Shown: piece after piece, positions 1 to 7,087 of the stretch | Position numbering within the stretch: position 1 is the first letter of the stretch | Layout of the letters: each line of letters opens with the position of its first letter | Translations under genes and position numbers: made by a program | The notes under the pieces: model-generated | Database searches by the model: none | What the model was told of the DNA's origin: nothing | What the model saw: only the letters and a program-made list of their open reading frames with translations | NCBI GenBank assembly: GCA_020024055.1 | Contig: JAHHUI010000043.1 | Coordinates: forward strand, 1-10,830 | Direction: 5' to 3' | DNA length: 10,830 nt | Origin: Spirochaetaceae bacterium | GTDB lineage: Bacteria; Spirochaetota; Spirochaetia; WRBN01

Positions 1-125
1 ATATATGTGTCTGGAAAATGAACAGGAGGCTTGATACAAAATTGCTCTTCATCGCCGGGGCCATTTTTCTCTGGAGAAAGCATTTCCAGGGCTAATTCTT
101 TGAGCTTTGATTTTTTATCTTCCAT
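1..125 (-). CDS. N-terminal part of a hypothetical protein, cut by the window edge
   Basis: Reading from an ATG at 125 toward base 1, the frame stays open for 41 complete codons and leaves the window. The peptide begins MEDKKSKLKE and is hydrophilic and lysine/glutamate-rich, with no signal peptide or membrane segment in the visible part. It lies 43 bases downstream of the 186-residue gene on the same strand, so the two could be co-transcribed. No Shine-Dalgarno sequence precedes the ATG. Instead an AT-rich perfect inverted repeat sits just upstream. I do not recognise the family. The call rests only on an open frame, its orientation and its codon content, so it could be spurious. Confidence 0.45.
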   Translation of the reverse strand, partial: MEDKKSKLKELALEMLSPEKNGPGDEEQFCIKPPVHFPDTY

Positions 126-129
126 GAAA

Positions 130-155
130 TTATTTTATCATAAGAGATAAAATAA
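130..155. repeat. Perfect 10-bp inverted repeat between two minus-strand genes
   Basis: TTATTTTATC (130-139) and GATAAAATAA (146-155) are exact reverse complements separated by six bases. The repeat lies between the stop of the 186-residue gene (169) and the ATG at 125. The arms are nearly all A/T and no T-run follows on either strand, so a classical intrinsic terminator is unlikely. It could be an operator, a weak hairpin in the intercistronic RNA, or a chance AT-rich palindrome. Confidence 0.5.
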
Positions 156-168
156 GGGGAGGAGCAAA

Positions 169-729
169 TTACCGCAGTCTCAGGCGCCGCTGTACGCGGG
201 TGTTATAACAATGGAGAATGCTCTCAAGGTCCATATCCGATCCCATCAGTGTCAGGGCGGTTTCCAGTTTGTCTCTCAAGCCTGTTGTTCGAAATCTTCC
301 TGAGAATTTTTCGCCCTCGGGGGTATTATAGGTCAGCAAAATTTGGTCCAGCTCTAAAATAATGGCGGGCCCGCTGATAATATCGCCTGCGGCATTGTAA
401 AATCCGCCCACCAGGCGAAAGGCTGTTTCGGTGAGTCTGTCCTGGGGCAGACGGGCTTCAAATGTGCGCTGGCCGAAGCGGCATTTGGGCTGGATATAGG
501 GTGTATTGCGATGAAGTTTTGTTTCCACATGGTCCAAATGTGCGAATTCGAAAGCAGGGACAATGCCTGCCAGGCCATCGGCCACATCCACCTGCACGCA
601 CAGACGCACATTGTTCGACCAGGGTGTTTTGAGAATCAGACTGATGCTTTCTTCATCCTCGTCTTCATAGATGTTTCCGCTCCAGTCCCAATTGCCTTTT
701 TCTTTTAGTTTTTTTTCAATGTCATCCAT
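169..729 (-). CDS. Conserved-looking hypothetical protein, 186 residues
   Basis: This is a complete frame from an ATG at 729 to a TAA at 169-171. I do not recognise the family and assign no function. The protein starts with a charged, acidic stretch (a DEDEE cluster near residue 25). A mixed alpha/beta-looking middle follows, with a glycine-proline segment near residue 120. The C-terminus is strongly basic, rich in arginine and leucine. There is no signal peptide or hydrophobic helix, so it is probably cytoplasmic. No clear Shine-Dalgarno sequence precedes the start, unlike most genes in the window, though a sigma70-like promoter can be drawn just upstream. It lies 115 bp downstream of the GH20 gene on the same strand, with its own promoter candidate in between. 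A second long frame in the same stretch is a shadow. That this is a real gene is likely from its length, intergenic fit and promoter. Confidence 0.7.
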   Translation of the reverse strand: MDDIEKKLKEKGNWDWSGNIYEDEDEESISLILKTPWSNNVRLCVQVDVADGLAGIVPAFEFAHLDHVETKLHRNTPYIQPKCRFGQRTFEARLPQDRLTETAFRLVGGFYNAAGDIISGPAIILELDQILLTYNTPEGEKFSGRFRTTGLRDKLETALTLMGSDMDLESILHCYNTRVQRRLRLR

Positions 730-749
730 GGCTTGCTTTTGTTAATATC

Positions 750-778
750 ATGATATAAATACCCATGGTAAATGAAAA
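750..778 (-). promoter_or_regulatory. Candidate sigma70-type promoter for the 186-residue gene
   Basis: On the minus strand, TTTTCA (778-773) is followed after 17 bases by TATCAT (755-750), matching the -35 and -10 consensus at four and five of six positions. Transcription would start near 743, giving a very short leader before the ATG at 729. The -10 box lies inside a perfect 12-bp palindrome, ATATCATGATAT (745-756), which may be chance in AT-rich DNA. A second possible -35 (TTGTCA) lies further upstream but has a poor partner. Confidence 0.35.
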
Positions 779-844
779 ATATGAGTATTAAGAAAAAACT
801 CTTGATATTGACAAGGTCGGATGAAAAAAGACCCTGCTAGAGAT

Positions 845-3505
845 TTATCGTTTCACCAGTTCAATGCGGCTGCTGCGTCCGTCTGTGGCAACGGCACGAA
901 AGAACACATCCGAGGCTACAGGCACAGGCTGAGTATATTCTTTCCAGGAAAGCCCTTCATCAATGGAATATTCCATACGCAGGCCAGGCAGGGCCACATT
1001 CATTTCCAGCATGCCGTCTTTGATACGTGCACCGGGGGTGCTGATGCGATATTGCAGGGTGTGCTTGTCCAGTTTAGGCAGCTCTTTCTGGCCCAAAACA
1101 TTGGCGAAATATTCCCATTCCTGCAAAAGCAAATCCTGATTCACATAATGAGTTCTTCCGCCGCTGTATTCTCGGCCGGGAATATATTCCAATTCCCAAG
1201 GAGCCTGATGCCATGCGCGTTCGGCCAGGGCAATCAGGCGCGGGTAAATCATATACTCCATTTGTTCATCGGTGCGCACGATTTCGCTCCATAATTGCCC
1301 CTGCAGGCCATAGGCTCCGCTCCAGCTTTCGGCCGCTCCAGCCGTATAGGCCTGACCATCGCGATCCACGGAAGTTTCTGCATTTTGAGCTAAATTATTG
1401 GGTGAAAAACTGAATATTTTTCTCTCGTCACTAAAACGCGTGGCCCAATAATATCCTCTCTCAGCAGGGTGCACTTCATAGGGCATATCGAAATAAAGAA
1501 AATCCGGACTGGAAATAATCACACTGAAATTCTTTGCAGCCCAGGCTGGGGCTGATTTCCAGGCACCCCAAAATACCGTATCCCAAAGATTCACGCCTGC
1601 CTCGCCCACAGAGAGCTCTGATGCGTCAGAAAGATCTTTCAGGCCGTCTTGCCAGGCCATCATTTTCACAATGCCATATTTCGCAAGAATTCGGCTCACT
1701 TCGATGGCAAAATAGCTGCTGAGCTGGCCATAATCAGAGATGATGCCTTGCTCAAGAAGTCTGCGCGCGGCGGGAGACTTTGCAAAGGGTTCGTCTTCTT
1801 TGTCCTGGTCTATTGTGCCTAATAAGGGGCTTTTATGCTGGGCATGGATATTCTGAAAGCCGCTTCCCAGGAAAATATTTTTTGCCTCATCACCGCCATA
1901 ATGCCAAATGGAAAGGGGATTGCCGGCCTCTTTATGCATTTGTGCAATTTCAGAGACCACTTTTTCCACAAAGCGCCTAGAAGAATCTAAAGCAGGATTG
2001 ATGAAGCTGTGCCGATCATAATATTGCACAGTGGTGACATTGGATGTGTCTTCGGGGTCTATCAGCCTATATTCTTCAGCCTGTTCTTTTTTTCCTTTTT
2101 TCATGAAATTGTGATAGCGCACTTCCATGGCTGTCACGGCGGCGCGCGCATGCGCAGGCATGTCTATTTCGGGAATCACAAGGATATAGCGCGCTTTGGC
2201 GTATTTTAATATGTCAATATAATCCTGGCGGCTTAAATATCCCGAACCGCTGTTATTGGCAAAGGGGCCTGAGCCCAATTGGGTGAGCAGAGTCTTTTTT
2301 TCCTTTAAATCGAAGCTGCGGCGGGCGGCGACATCGGTTAATTCAGGCAGATCCGGGATTTCCAGGCGCCAGCCTTCATCATCCGAGAGATGCAGATGAA
2401 ATTTGTTCAGTTTATAGGCAGCCATTTGATCCAGCAGACGATAAATGCTTTCTTTTGAATGGAAATTACGTGCAATATCCAAATGCATCGCCCTGTGCAA
2501 AAATCGCGGGGCATCGTACACAGCCACTGATGGAATGCTTCGCTCGCCAATTTTGATGAGGCTGAGCAAGGACTGCAAGCCATAGAATAAACCTGCCCCG
2601 TCATAGCCGATAATTTCCGCATTTTCAGGGGTTATGCGCAGCTGATAAGCGCCCGATATTTGTATGCCGCTGTCAAAGATTTCAGGAATCATCTGAATTT
2701 TAATATGATATCCGCTGCCGTTGCTGTTCACATTGATGCCAAAAAGTTGCAGGCAATTTTTGATGATATTCAGTGCTTCCTCATCCAGGCTGCTGTTGTC
2801 GAAACTGATGCCTGAAGAAAGATCAATGTCTTCAGGGAATATCTCGCTGCTGAGCGGCGTGGGGATGATGCGTCCGCGCAAAGCCTCTCTCGGCAGTAAT
2901 TGAATTTCCGCGTTTTTGCGAAATCGTGCCTGCGGTGTCATCAGCACATTCATGTCTTTGGGGCTGTTCTGATATAAATCGCCTTCAATGGGATAGACAA
3001 AGTTCTGCAGGTTTTCGGTATCTGTGTTGCGGATAATTCTGGGTTTGGCGCCTGGTGCGGCCAAATACCAGCGCGGAGAAATATCTGTCTCAAACAATTG
3101 CCAAAATTCGCCCACGATAGGGATTTCAATTTGATCGCCAGCGGGAAAGCCTGCGAATTTTTCACTGGGGCGAAGCTCGTAGAGATCGCCTGTAATATGT
3201 CGTATGGTGAATTGATCATTATCTGTGCGCAGGATGCGGCGGATGCTGCTGAAGTAAATTGCCCAGTCGTTGCTGTGAAGCTCGCTGCCAGAATTTTGCA
3301 AAAATATGCTTGCGGTGAATACGGCGGCATCTTGGGCGCCCAGGGCCGAGCCGTCTATGCCGTGCTGACCGGCTTGATTATCATTCACTTTATAATACAC
3401 TTGCAGCTGTGTGCTCATTTTGTTTATCAGCCTTTGTTTGGCCGAAGTGCACGATATCAAGGCCAGAAGCGCTGCGGCGGCAAAAAAGAGATGTTTCCTG
3501 ATCAT
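845..3505 (-). CDS. Chitobiase-type GH20 beta-N-acetylhexosaminidase, lipoprotein
   Basis: This enzyme is predicted to remove terminal N-acetylglucosamine from chitobiose and related beta-linked oligosaccharides (EC 3.2.1.52). It would act as a lipid-anchored protein outside the cytoplasmic membrane. Residues 1-19 form a signal peptide ending in the lipobox LISC, with Cys19 as the predicted lipidated residue. Residues about 35-175 match the N-terminal carbohydrate-binding domain of chitobiases (the WAIYFSS and GDLYELRP segments). Residues 210-330 are the GH20b-like domain. The catalytic barrel runs from about 332 to 770, with the HYGGDE motif at 535-540. Asp539 and Glu540 are the pair that orients the substrate acetamido group and donates the proton in substrate-assisted catalysis. 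Arg346, Asp375/Asp376 and Trp739 sit in other conserved active-site segments. Residues 820-886 are the chitobiase C-terminal domain. Length and domain order equal those of the Serratia enzyme (885 residues). The start is supported by GAGGAG seven bases upstream. Confidence 0.95.
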   Translation of the reverse strand: MIRKHLFFAAAALLALISCTSAKQRLINKMSTQLQVYYKVNDNQAGQHGIDGSALGAQDAAVFTASIFLQNSGSELHSNDWAIYFSSIRRILRTDNDQFTIRHITGDLYELRPSEKFAGFPAGDQIEIPIVGEFWQLFETDISPRWYLAAPGAKPRIIRNTDTENLQNFVYPIEGDLYQNSPKDMNVLMTPQARFRKNAEIQLLPREALRGRIIPTPLSSEIFPEDIDLSSGISFDNSSLDEEALNIIKNCLQLFGINVNSNGSGYHIKIQMIPEIFDSGIQISGAYQLRITPENAEIIGYDGAGLFYGLQSLLSLIKIGERSIPSVAVYDAPRFLHRAMHLDIARNFHSKESIYRLLDQMAAYKLNKFHLHLSDDEGWRLEIPDLPELTDVAARRSFDLKEKKTLLTQLGSGPFANNSGSGYLSRQDYIDILKYAKARYILVIPEIDMPAHARAAVTAMEVRYHNFMKKGKKEQAEEYRLIDPEDTSNVTTVQYYDRHSFINPALDSSRRFVEKVVSEIAQMHKEAGNPLSIWHYGGDEAKNIFLGSGFQNIHAQHKSPLLGTIDQDKEDEPFAKSPAARRLLEQGIISDYGQLSSYFAIEVSRILAKYGIVKMMAWQDGLKDLSDASELSVGEAGVNLWDTVFWGAWKSAPAWAAKNFSVIISSPDFLYFDMPYEVHPAERGYYWATRFSDERKIFSFSPNNLAQNAETSVDRDGQAYTAGAAESWSGAYGLQGQLWSEIVRTDEQMEYMIYPRLIALAERAWHQAPWELEYIPGREYSGGRTHYVNQDLLLQEWEYFANVLGQKELPKLDKHTLQYRISTPGARIKDGMLEMNVALPGLRMEYSIDEGLSWKEYTQPVPVASDVFFRAVATDGRSSRIELVKR

Positions 3506-3518
3506 AAGTTCTCCTCTT

Positions 3519-3550
3519 TCTCTTTGCTAAAAATGATACTCGCAAAGAGA
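3519..3550. promoter_or_regulatory. 9-bp inverted repeat around the chitobiase -10 box, candidate operator
   Basis: TCTCTTTGC (3519-3527) and GCAAAGAGA (3542-3550) are exact reverse complements 14 bases apart. The region between them contains the predicted -10 box of the chitobiase promoter and the arms reach the expected start site. This placement suits a repressor site. No regulator gene is in the window and I cannot name the family. A leader hairpin is less likely, because the distal arm would lie upstream of the start of transcription. Confidence 0.45.
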
Positions 3551-3561
3551 TAATTCTGCAA
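3533..3561 (-). promoter_or_regulatory. Candidate sigma70-type promoter of the chitobiase gene
   Basis: On the minus strand, TTGCAG (3561-3556) and TATCAT (3538-3533) are 17 bases apart. The -10 matches five of six consensus positions and the -35 three of six. The predicted start near 3526 gives a leader of about 20 bases that includes the GAGGAG ribosome binding site before the ATG at 3505. Confidence 0.5.
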
Positions 3562-3592
3562 GTTTGTTTTTTGAAATCTTCTTCTTAAGATC

Positions 3593-3621
3593 TTGTGCTA
3601 CTTGATATTTTACGTTATAGT
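3593..3621 (+). promoter_or_regulatory. Candidate sigma70-type promoter of the nrd operon
   Basis: TTGTGC (3593-3598) and TATAGT (3616-3621) are separated by 17 bases. The -10 matches five of six consensus positions; the -35 is weak at three of six. The -10 overlaps the first unit of the 19-bp tandem repeat, so a protein bound there would compete with RNA polymerase or contact it. The second repeat unit carries a similar GATAGT. I saw no NrdR-box pair of the usual 16-bp palindromic type in this region. Confidence 0.4.
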
Positions 3622-3654
3622 GATAACCCGACTCGATAGTGATAACCCGACTCG
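3617..3654. repeat. Perfect 19-bp tandem duplication upstream of nrdI
   Basis: The unit ATAGTGATAACCCGACTCG occurs at 3617-3635 and again, immediately adjacent and identical, at 3636-3654. The second copy ends 19 bases before the nrdI start. The repeat begins within the putative -10 box and covers the expected transcription start and leader. It could be a pair of binding sites on the same DNA face (19 bp is close to two helical turns) or a recent slippage duplication. Confidence 0.9.
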
Positions 3655-3673
3655 CACGGGCCAAAAGGTAAGT

Positions 3674-4066
3674 ATGATGATCTACTATTTGTCTGTCACT
3701 GGAAATACACGCCGATTTGTGGAAAAGCTGGGTACTGAATGTAAAAGCCAGAGTATTAAGGATGAAAACCTGATGCTCGAAGAAAATTCAGTGTTTGTTT
3801 TTCCCACCATCGGCTTTGGGCAGCCGCCTACTGCCGCGGTGGATTTTTTAGAGAAGAACAGTCGATACATTTCATATCTGGTCGGTTCGGGCAATCGAAA
3901 CTGGGGCACTGCATTTGCCGCAGGAGCAGATAAATTAAGTAAACAATTTAATATCCCTGTGCTCATGAAATTTGAATTACAGGGAACCGACGAGACGGTC
4001 GCGCTTTTTAAGGAGAAATGGGATGCAATATCACGAGCTAAACAGCCAGGTTCCTGTAAAAGTTGA
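3674..4066 (+). CDS. nrdI: NrdI, flavodoxin-like activator of class Ib ribonucleotide reductase
   Basis: NrdI carries FMN and delivers an oxidant to NrdF so that the dimanganese-tyrosyl radical cofactor can form. The 130-residue product opens with the flavodoxin-like phosphate loop SVTGNTRRFVEKL. It later has GNRNWGTAFAAGADKL and the LMKFELQGTDETV segment, both hallmarks of the family, and its length is typical. Two adjacent ATG codons (3674 and 3677) follow an AAGG motif; either may be used. The frame is open further upstream, but that extension crosses the putative promoter and the tandem repeat and is not part of known NrdI proteins. The gene overlaps the start of nrdE by 44 bases, implying tight translational coupling. 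Confidence 0.93.
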   Translation: MMIYYLSVTGNTRRFVEKLGTECKSQSIKDENLMLEENSVFVFPTIGFGQPPTAAVDFLEKNSRYISYLVGSGNRNWGTAFAAGADKLSKQFNIPVLMKFELQGTDETVALFKEKWDAISRAKQPGSCKS

Positions 4067-6113
4067 TGGTTTTTATCAGCTGAACAAGGATCAGGAAGCT
4101 CTAGAGTCATATTTAGAATATGTAGAGGGCAAAACTTTACGTTTCAATTCTATTATAGAAAAATTGACATGGCTGACAGAAAATCATTATTATGTCAACT
4201 TTTTTTCCATGTATTCATACGATGTCATTGAAAAGATTTACAATCTTATCCTCAGTTACAAATTTTCTTTTCCTTCTTTTATGAGTGCGTTCAAATTTTA
4301 TAATGACTATGCCCTGAAATCTATGGACGGTGAACTGTTTCTGGAAAATTATAATGACAGAGTGCTCTCTATTGCGCTGTATCTGGGTGAAGGGAATGCC
4401 CAAGTGGCCGAGCGCATTGCTTGTGTTTTAGTGCGCCAGTTGTATCAGCCGGCCACGCCTACATTTTTGAATGCGGGCAAGTATCATCGCGGCGAATTGG
4501 TTTCCTGCTTTTTGCTGAGCATGGAAGATTCGCTCAATTCCATTACAGATACTGTCAGCACGGCCATGCAGCTCTCTAAAATTGGCGGGGGCCTGGCTGT
4601 CAGTCTGTCAAATCTTCGCGCCAAGAGCGAGCCTATTCGCCTGATTAAAAATGTCGCTAAAGGCGTGGTGCCGGTGATGAAATTGCTGGAAGACTCTTTT
4701 AATTATGTTGACCAGATGGGCCAGCGCAAAGGAGCCGGGGCCGCCTATTTAAATATTTTCCACCGAGATATTGTGGAGTTTTTAGACACCAAAAAGATTA
4801 ATGCCGATGAAAAAAGCCGTATTCAAACTTTAAGTATTGGTGTGGTGATTCCGGATAAATTTTTTGAACTGGTGCGTGAAAACAAGCCTATGTATGTGTT
4901 TTATCCCTATTCTGTGCAGAAGGCCCTGGGCCAGCAATTTGACGATATTGACATCACAGCGATGTATGATGAGATGGTGCAGCATCCTGATATTGACAAG
5001 GAAGAAGTAAACCCGCGCACATTGCTCTTGCAGATTGCCAAAATTCAATTTGAATCAGGCTATCCTTATCTCATTTATATTGACAATGCCAATCGGGCCA
5101 ATCCCCTAAAAAATCTCAGCCGTATCCGCATGAGCAATTTATGCACAGAGATTTTCCAGGTACAGAAAACATCCTACATTTCAGATGATCATCAGGAAGA
5201 TGAAATCGGCTATGATGTTTCCTGTGTGCTGGGTTCTTTGAATCTGGTGAATCTGATGGACTCTATCCAGCGTGGGGAAAGCCTGGAAGAGATTATTTTC
5301 AGTGCCATGACAGCCCTGACACGCGTGACAGATAAAAGCAATATTAAAAATGCGCGTTCGATTCGCCGGGCGAATAGCATGTTCCACTCGGTGGGCCTGG
5401 GCGTGATGAATTTACAGGGATTTTTTGTCAGGAATTTTATGGGATACGGCAGCCGTGAAGCCATTGAGTTCTGTGATATTTTCTTTATGATGCTTAATTA
5501 TTACAGCATTATGGCCAGCAGTCGTATCGCTAAGGAAAAAGGTGAGAGTTTTCATGGGTTCAGCGATTCAGACTATAAAAACGGTACGTATTTTGATCAG
5601 TATATCCATCGTGAATTCATTCCCGAGACAGAAAAAGTGAAGAAGATTTTTGAAAATGTGAAGCTGCCCAGCCAGACAGACTGGATGGCGCTGCGCACCT
5701 TTGTTTTGGAACACGGCATGTATCATGCCTATCGTTTGTCCATTGCCCCCACACAGAGTATTTCCTATGTACAGAATTCAACACCTTCTGTCATGCCCAT
5801 TATGGACCATATTGAAAGCCGCACATATGGCAACAGCACCACCTATTATCCCGCCCCCTACCTGAATGCCCAGAATTTCATCACCTATCAGCTGGCGCAT
5901 AATGTGGATATGTACAGCCTGATTGACCTGATGGCCGTGATTCAAAAACATGTAGACCAAGGTATCAGTACAACTTTGTTTATCGATTCAAATACTTCCA
6001 CAAAAGAATTAATGAAATATTATATTTATGCGCATAAAGTAGGCCTGAAAAGTCTGTATTATACACGGACTAAGAATTTAAGCATCGAAGAATGTGCTGT
6101 GTGTGCAGTATAG
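4023..6113 (+). CDS. nrdE: Class Ib ribonucleoside-diphosphate reductase, alpha subunit
   Basis: NrdE is the catalytic subunit that reduces ribonucleoside diphosphates to deoxyribonucleotides, partnering NrdF. From the ATG at 4023 the protein has 696 residues, the usual size, and lacks an N-terminal ATP-cone, as expected for class Ib. Visible active-site features are the redox cysteines Cys162 (VSCFLL) and Cys401 (VSCVLG). The thiyl-radical cysteine Cys374 lies in NLCTE, with Asn372 and Glu376. The radical-transfer pair is Tyr679-Tyr680 in LKSLYYTRT, and the C-terminal reductant-accepting pair is Cys691/Cys694. An AGGAG seven bases upstream (4011-4015) supports this start. An in-frame ATG 17 codons earlier has no such site and lies inside nrdI. 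Overlap with nrdI and an 17-base gap to nrdF place all three in one operon. Confidence 0.97.
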   Translation: MQYHELNSQVPVKVDGFYQLNKDQEALESYLEYVEGKTLRFNSIIEKLTWLTENHYYVNFFSMYSYDVIEKIYNLILSYKFSFPSFMSAFKFYNDYALKSMDGELFLENYNDRVLSIALYLGEGNAQVAERIACVLVRQLYQPATPTFLNAGKYHRGELVSCFLLSMEDSLNSITDTVSTAMQLSKIGGGLAVSLSNLRAKSEPIRLIKNVAKGVVPVMKLLEDSFNYVDQMGQRKGAGAAYLNIFHRDIVEFLDTKKINADEKSRIQTLSIGVVIPDKFFELVRENKPMYVFYPYSVQKALGQQFDDIDITAMYDEMVQHPDIDKEEVNPRTLLLQIAKIQFESGYPYLIYIDNANRANPLKNLSRIRMSNLCTEIFQVQKTSYISDDHQEDEIGYDVSCVLGSLNLVNLMDSIQRGESLEEIIFSAMTALTRVTDKSNIKNARSIRRANSMFHSVGLGVMNLQGFFVRNFMGYGSREAIEFCDIFFMMLNYYSIMASSRIAKEKGESFHGFSDSDYKNGTYFDQYIHREFIPETEKVKKIFENVKLPSQTDWMALRTFVLEHGMYHAYRLSIAPTQSISYVQNSTPSVMPIMDHIESRTYGNSTTYYPAPYLNAQNFITYQLAHNVDMYSLIDLMAVIQKHVDQGISTTLFIDSNTSTKELMKYYIYAHKVGLKSLYYTRTKNLSIEECAVCAV

Positions 6114-6130
6114 GGGAAAGAGAGAAGACT

Positions 6131-7087
6131 ATGAAGGCAATTAATTGGAATGATGTGGGTGAATTAGATAAATTATTCTGGGATCAAAATGTACGTCAGT
6201 TTTGGGTGGATGAAGAAATCCCTCTCTCTAATGACAAGCTGGTGTGGGACAAAAAATTAAATCCCGATGAAAAAACAGCCTATCAGAAAGTGCTGGGCGG
6301 GCTCACTTTTTTAGACACCCAACAGGCCAGCCTGGGCATGCCGCTGGTGGCTTTGCATGTGAACAACCCCTATGCCAAATCTGTGCTGAATTTCATGGGC
6401 ATGATGGAGCATATGCATGCCAAGTCTTATTCTTCCATTTTTATGACACTTTGCAGCACTGAAGAAATTAATGACTTGTTTGGCTGGGTAGATCGTGATA
6501 AATTCTTAGCAGAGAAGACAGAGCTGATCGTCAGTTATTATAAAAGCATTAATGATGAAAAATCATTATATTTAGCCATGGTATGTTCTGTCATGCTAGA
6601 GACTTTTCTGTTTTATTCGGGGTTTTTTTATCCTTTATACCTGGCGGGAAAGGGGATGATGGTTAATTCGGGAGAGATTATTAATCTCATTATTCGCGAT
6701 GAATCTATTCATGGCGTGTATGTGGGGCTTCAGGCCCAGGAATTGTTCGGCACCTTTTCGCCCAGCCTGCAAAGCCAGATGGCCAATCAGGCGCAGGCGG
6801 TGTTTAAATTGTTATTCGACCTGGAATTAGAATATACTCAGTCAATATATGACAAAATAGGCCTGAGGGAGAGCGTGGTGAATTTTGTGAAATATAATGC
6901 TAATAAGGCTTTCGCTAATTGTGGTTTGGATTTGCCTTTTTCCGATCTGAAAGACGCGGATATCAATCCGATTGTTTTAATGGGATTGAACACAAAAACC
7001 AAGACGCATGATTTCTTTTCTACCAAGGGCAACGGCTATGTCAAAGCAATGAGAGTGGAGGAATTAACGGATGAAGATTTTTTGTAA
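6131..7087 (+). CDS. nrdF: Class Ib ribonucleotide reductase, beta (radical-bearing) subunit
   Basis: NrdF houses the dimetal-tyrosyl radical cofactor that starts catalysis in NrdE. The 318-residue protein keeps every expected ligand: Asp62, Glu93, His96, Glu157, Glu191 and His194. The radical tyrosine is Tyr100 in the HAKSYSSIF motif. The C-terminal tail ending EELTDEDFL is the kind of acidic, hydrophobic tail that docks on the alpha subunit. I chose the ATG at 6131, where similarity to the family begins (MKAINWNDVGEL). An upstream in-frame ATG at 6092 would overlap nrdE and add a cysteine-rich peptide unlike known NrdF. The ribosome binding site is only a weak purine run, so coupling to nrdE is likely. 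The last codons overlap the following GH5 gene. No nrdH glutaredoxin-like gene lies in the window. Confidence 0.97.
   Translation: MKAINWNDVGELDKLFWDQNVRQFWVDEEIPLSNDKLVWDKKLNPDEKTAYQKVLGGLTFLDTQQASLGMPLVALHVNNPYAKSVLNFMGMMEHMHAKSYSSIFMTLCSTEEINDLFGWVDRDKFLAEKTELIVSYYKSINDEKSLYLAMVCSVMLETFLFYSGFFYPLYLAGKGMMVNSGEIINLIIRDESIHGVYVGLQAQELFGTFSPSLQSQMANQAQAVFKLLFDLELEYTQSIYDKIGLRESVVNFVKYNANKAFANCGLDLPFSDLKDADINPIVLMGLNTKTKTHDFFSTKGNGYVKAMRVEELTDEDFL

Noticed and set aside
826..844. Possible intrinsic terminator after the GH20 gene
   Set aside because: A T-run follows the stop codon on the minus strand, but I could find no stable stem before it.
3593..3673. In-frame upstream extension of nrdI from a TTG codon
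   Set aside because: It crosses the candidate promoter and the tandem repeat, has no ribosome binding site and adds residues not seen in NrdI proteins. The paired ATGs at 3674 and 3677 fit the family start.
3506..3673. NrdR-box pair in the nrd upstream region
   Set aside because: No 16-bp palindromic site resembling the NrdR consensus was visible; the only strong repeat is the 19-bp direct one.
3972..4022. Longer nrdE start 17 codons upstream
   Set aside because: It lies deep inside nrdI without a Shine-Dalgarno sequence, whereas AGGAG precedes the ATG at 4023, where NrdE similarity begins.
3685..4110. Minus-strand open frame of 141 codons opposite nrdI
   Set aside because: It is antisense to nrdI and to the start of nrdE, both of which carry clear family motifs. 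It has no supporting signals of its own.
6092..6130. Longer nrdF start with a cysteine-rich leader
   Set aside because: The extra residues are the nrdE C-terminal codons read in another frame, and known NrdF proteins begin at the ATG at 6131.
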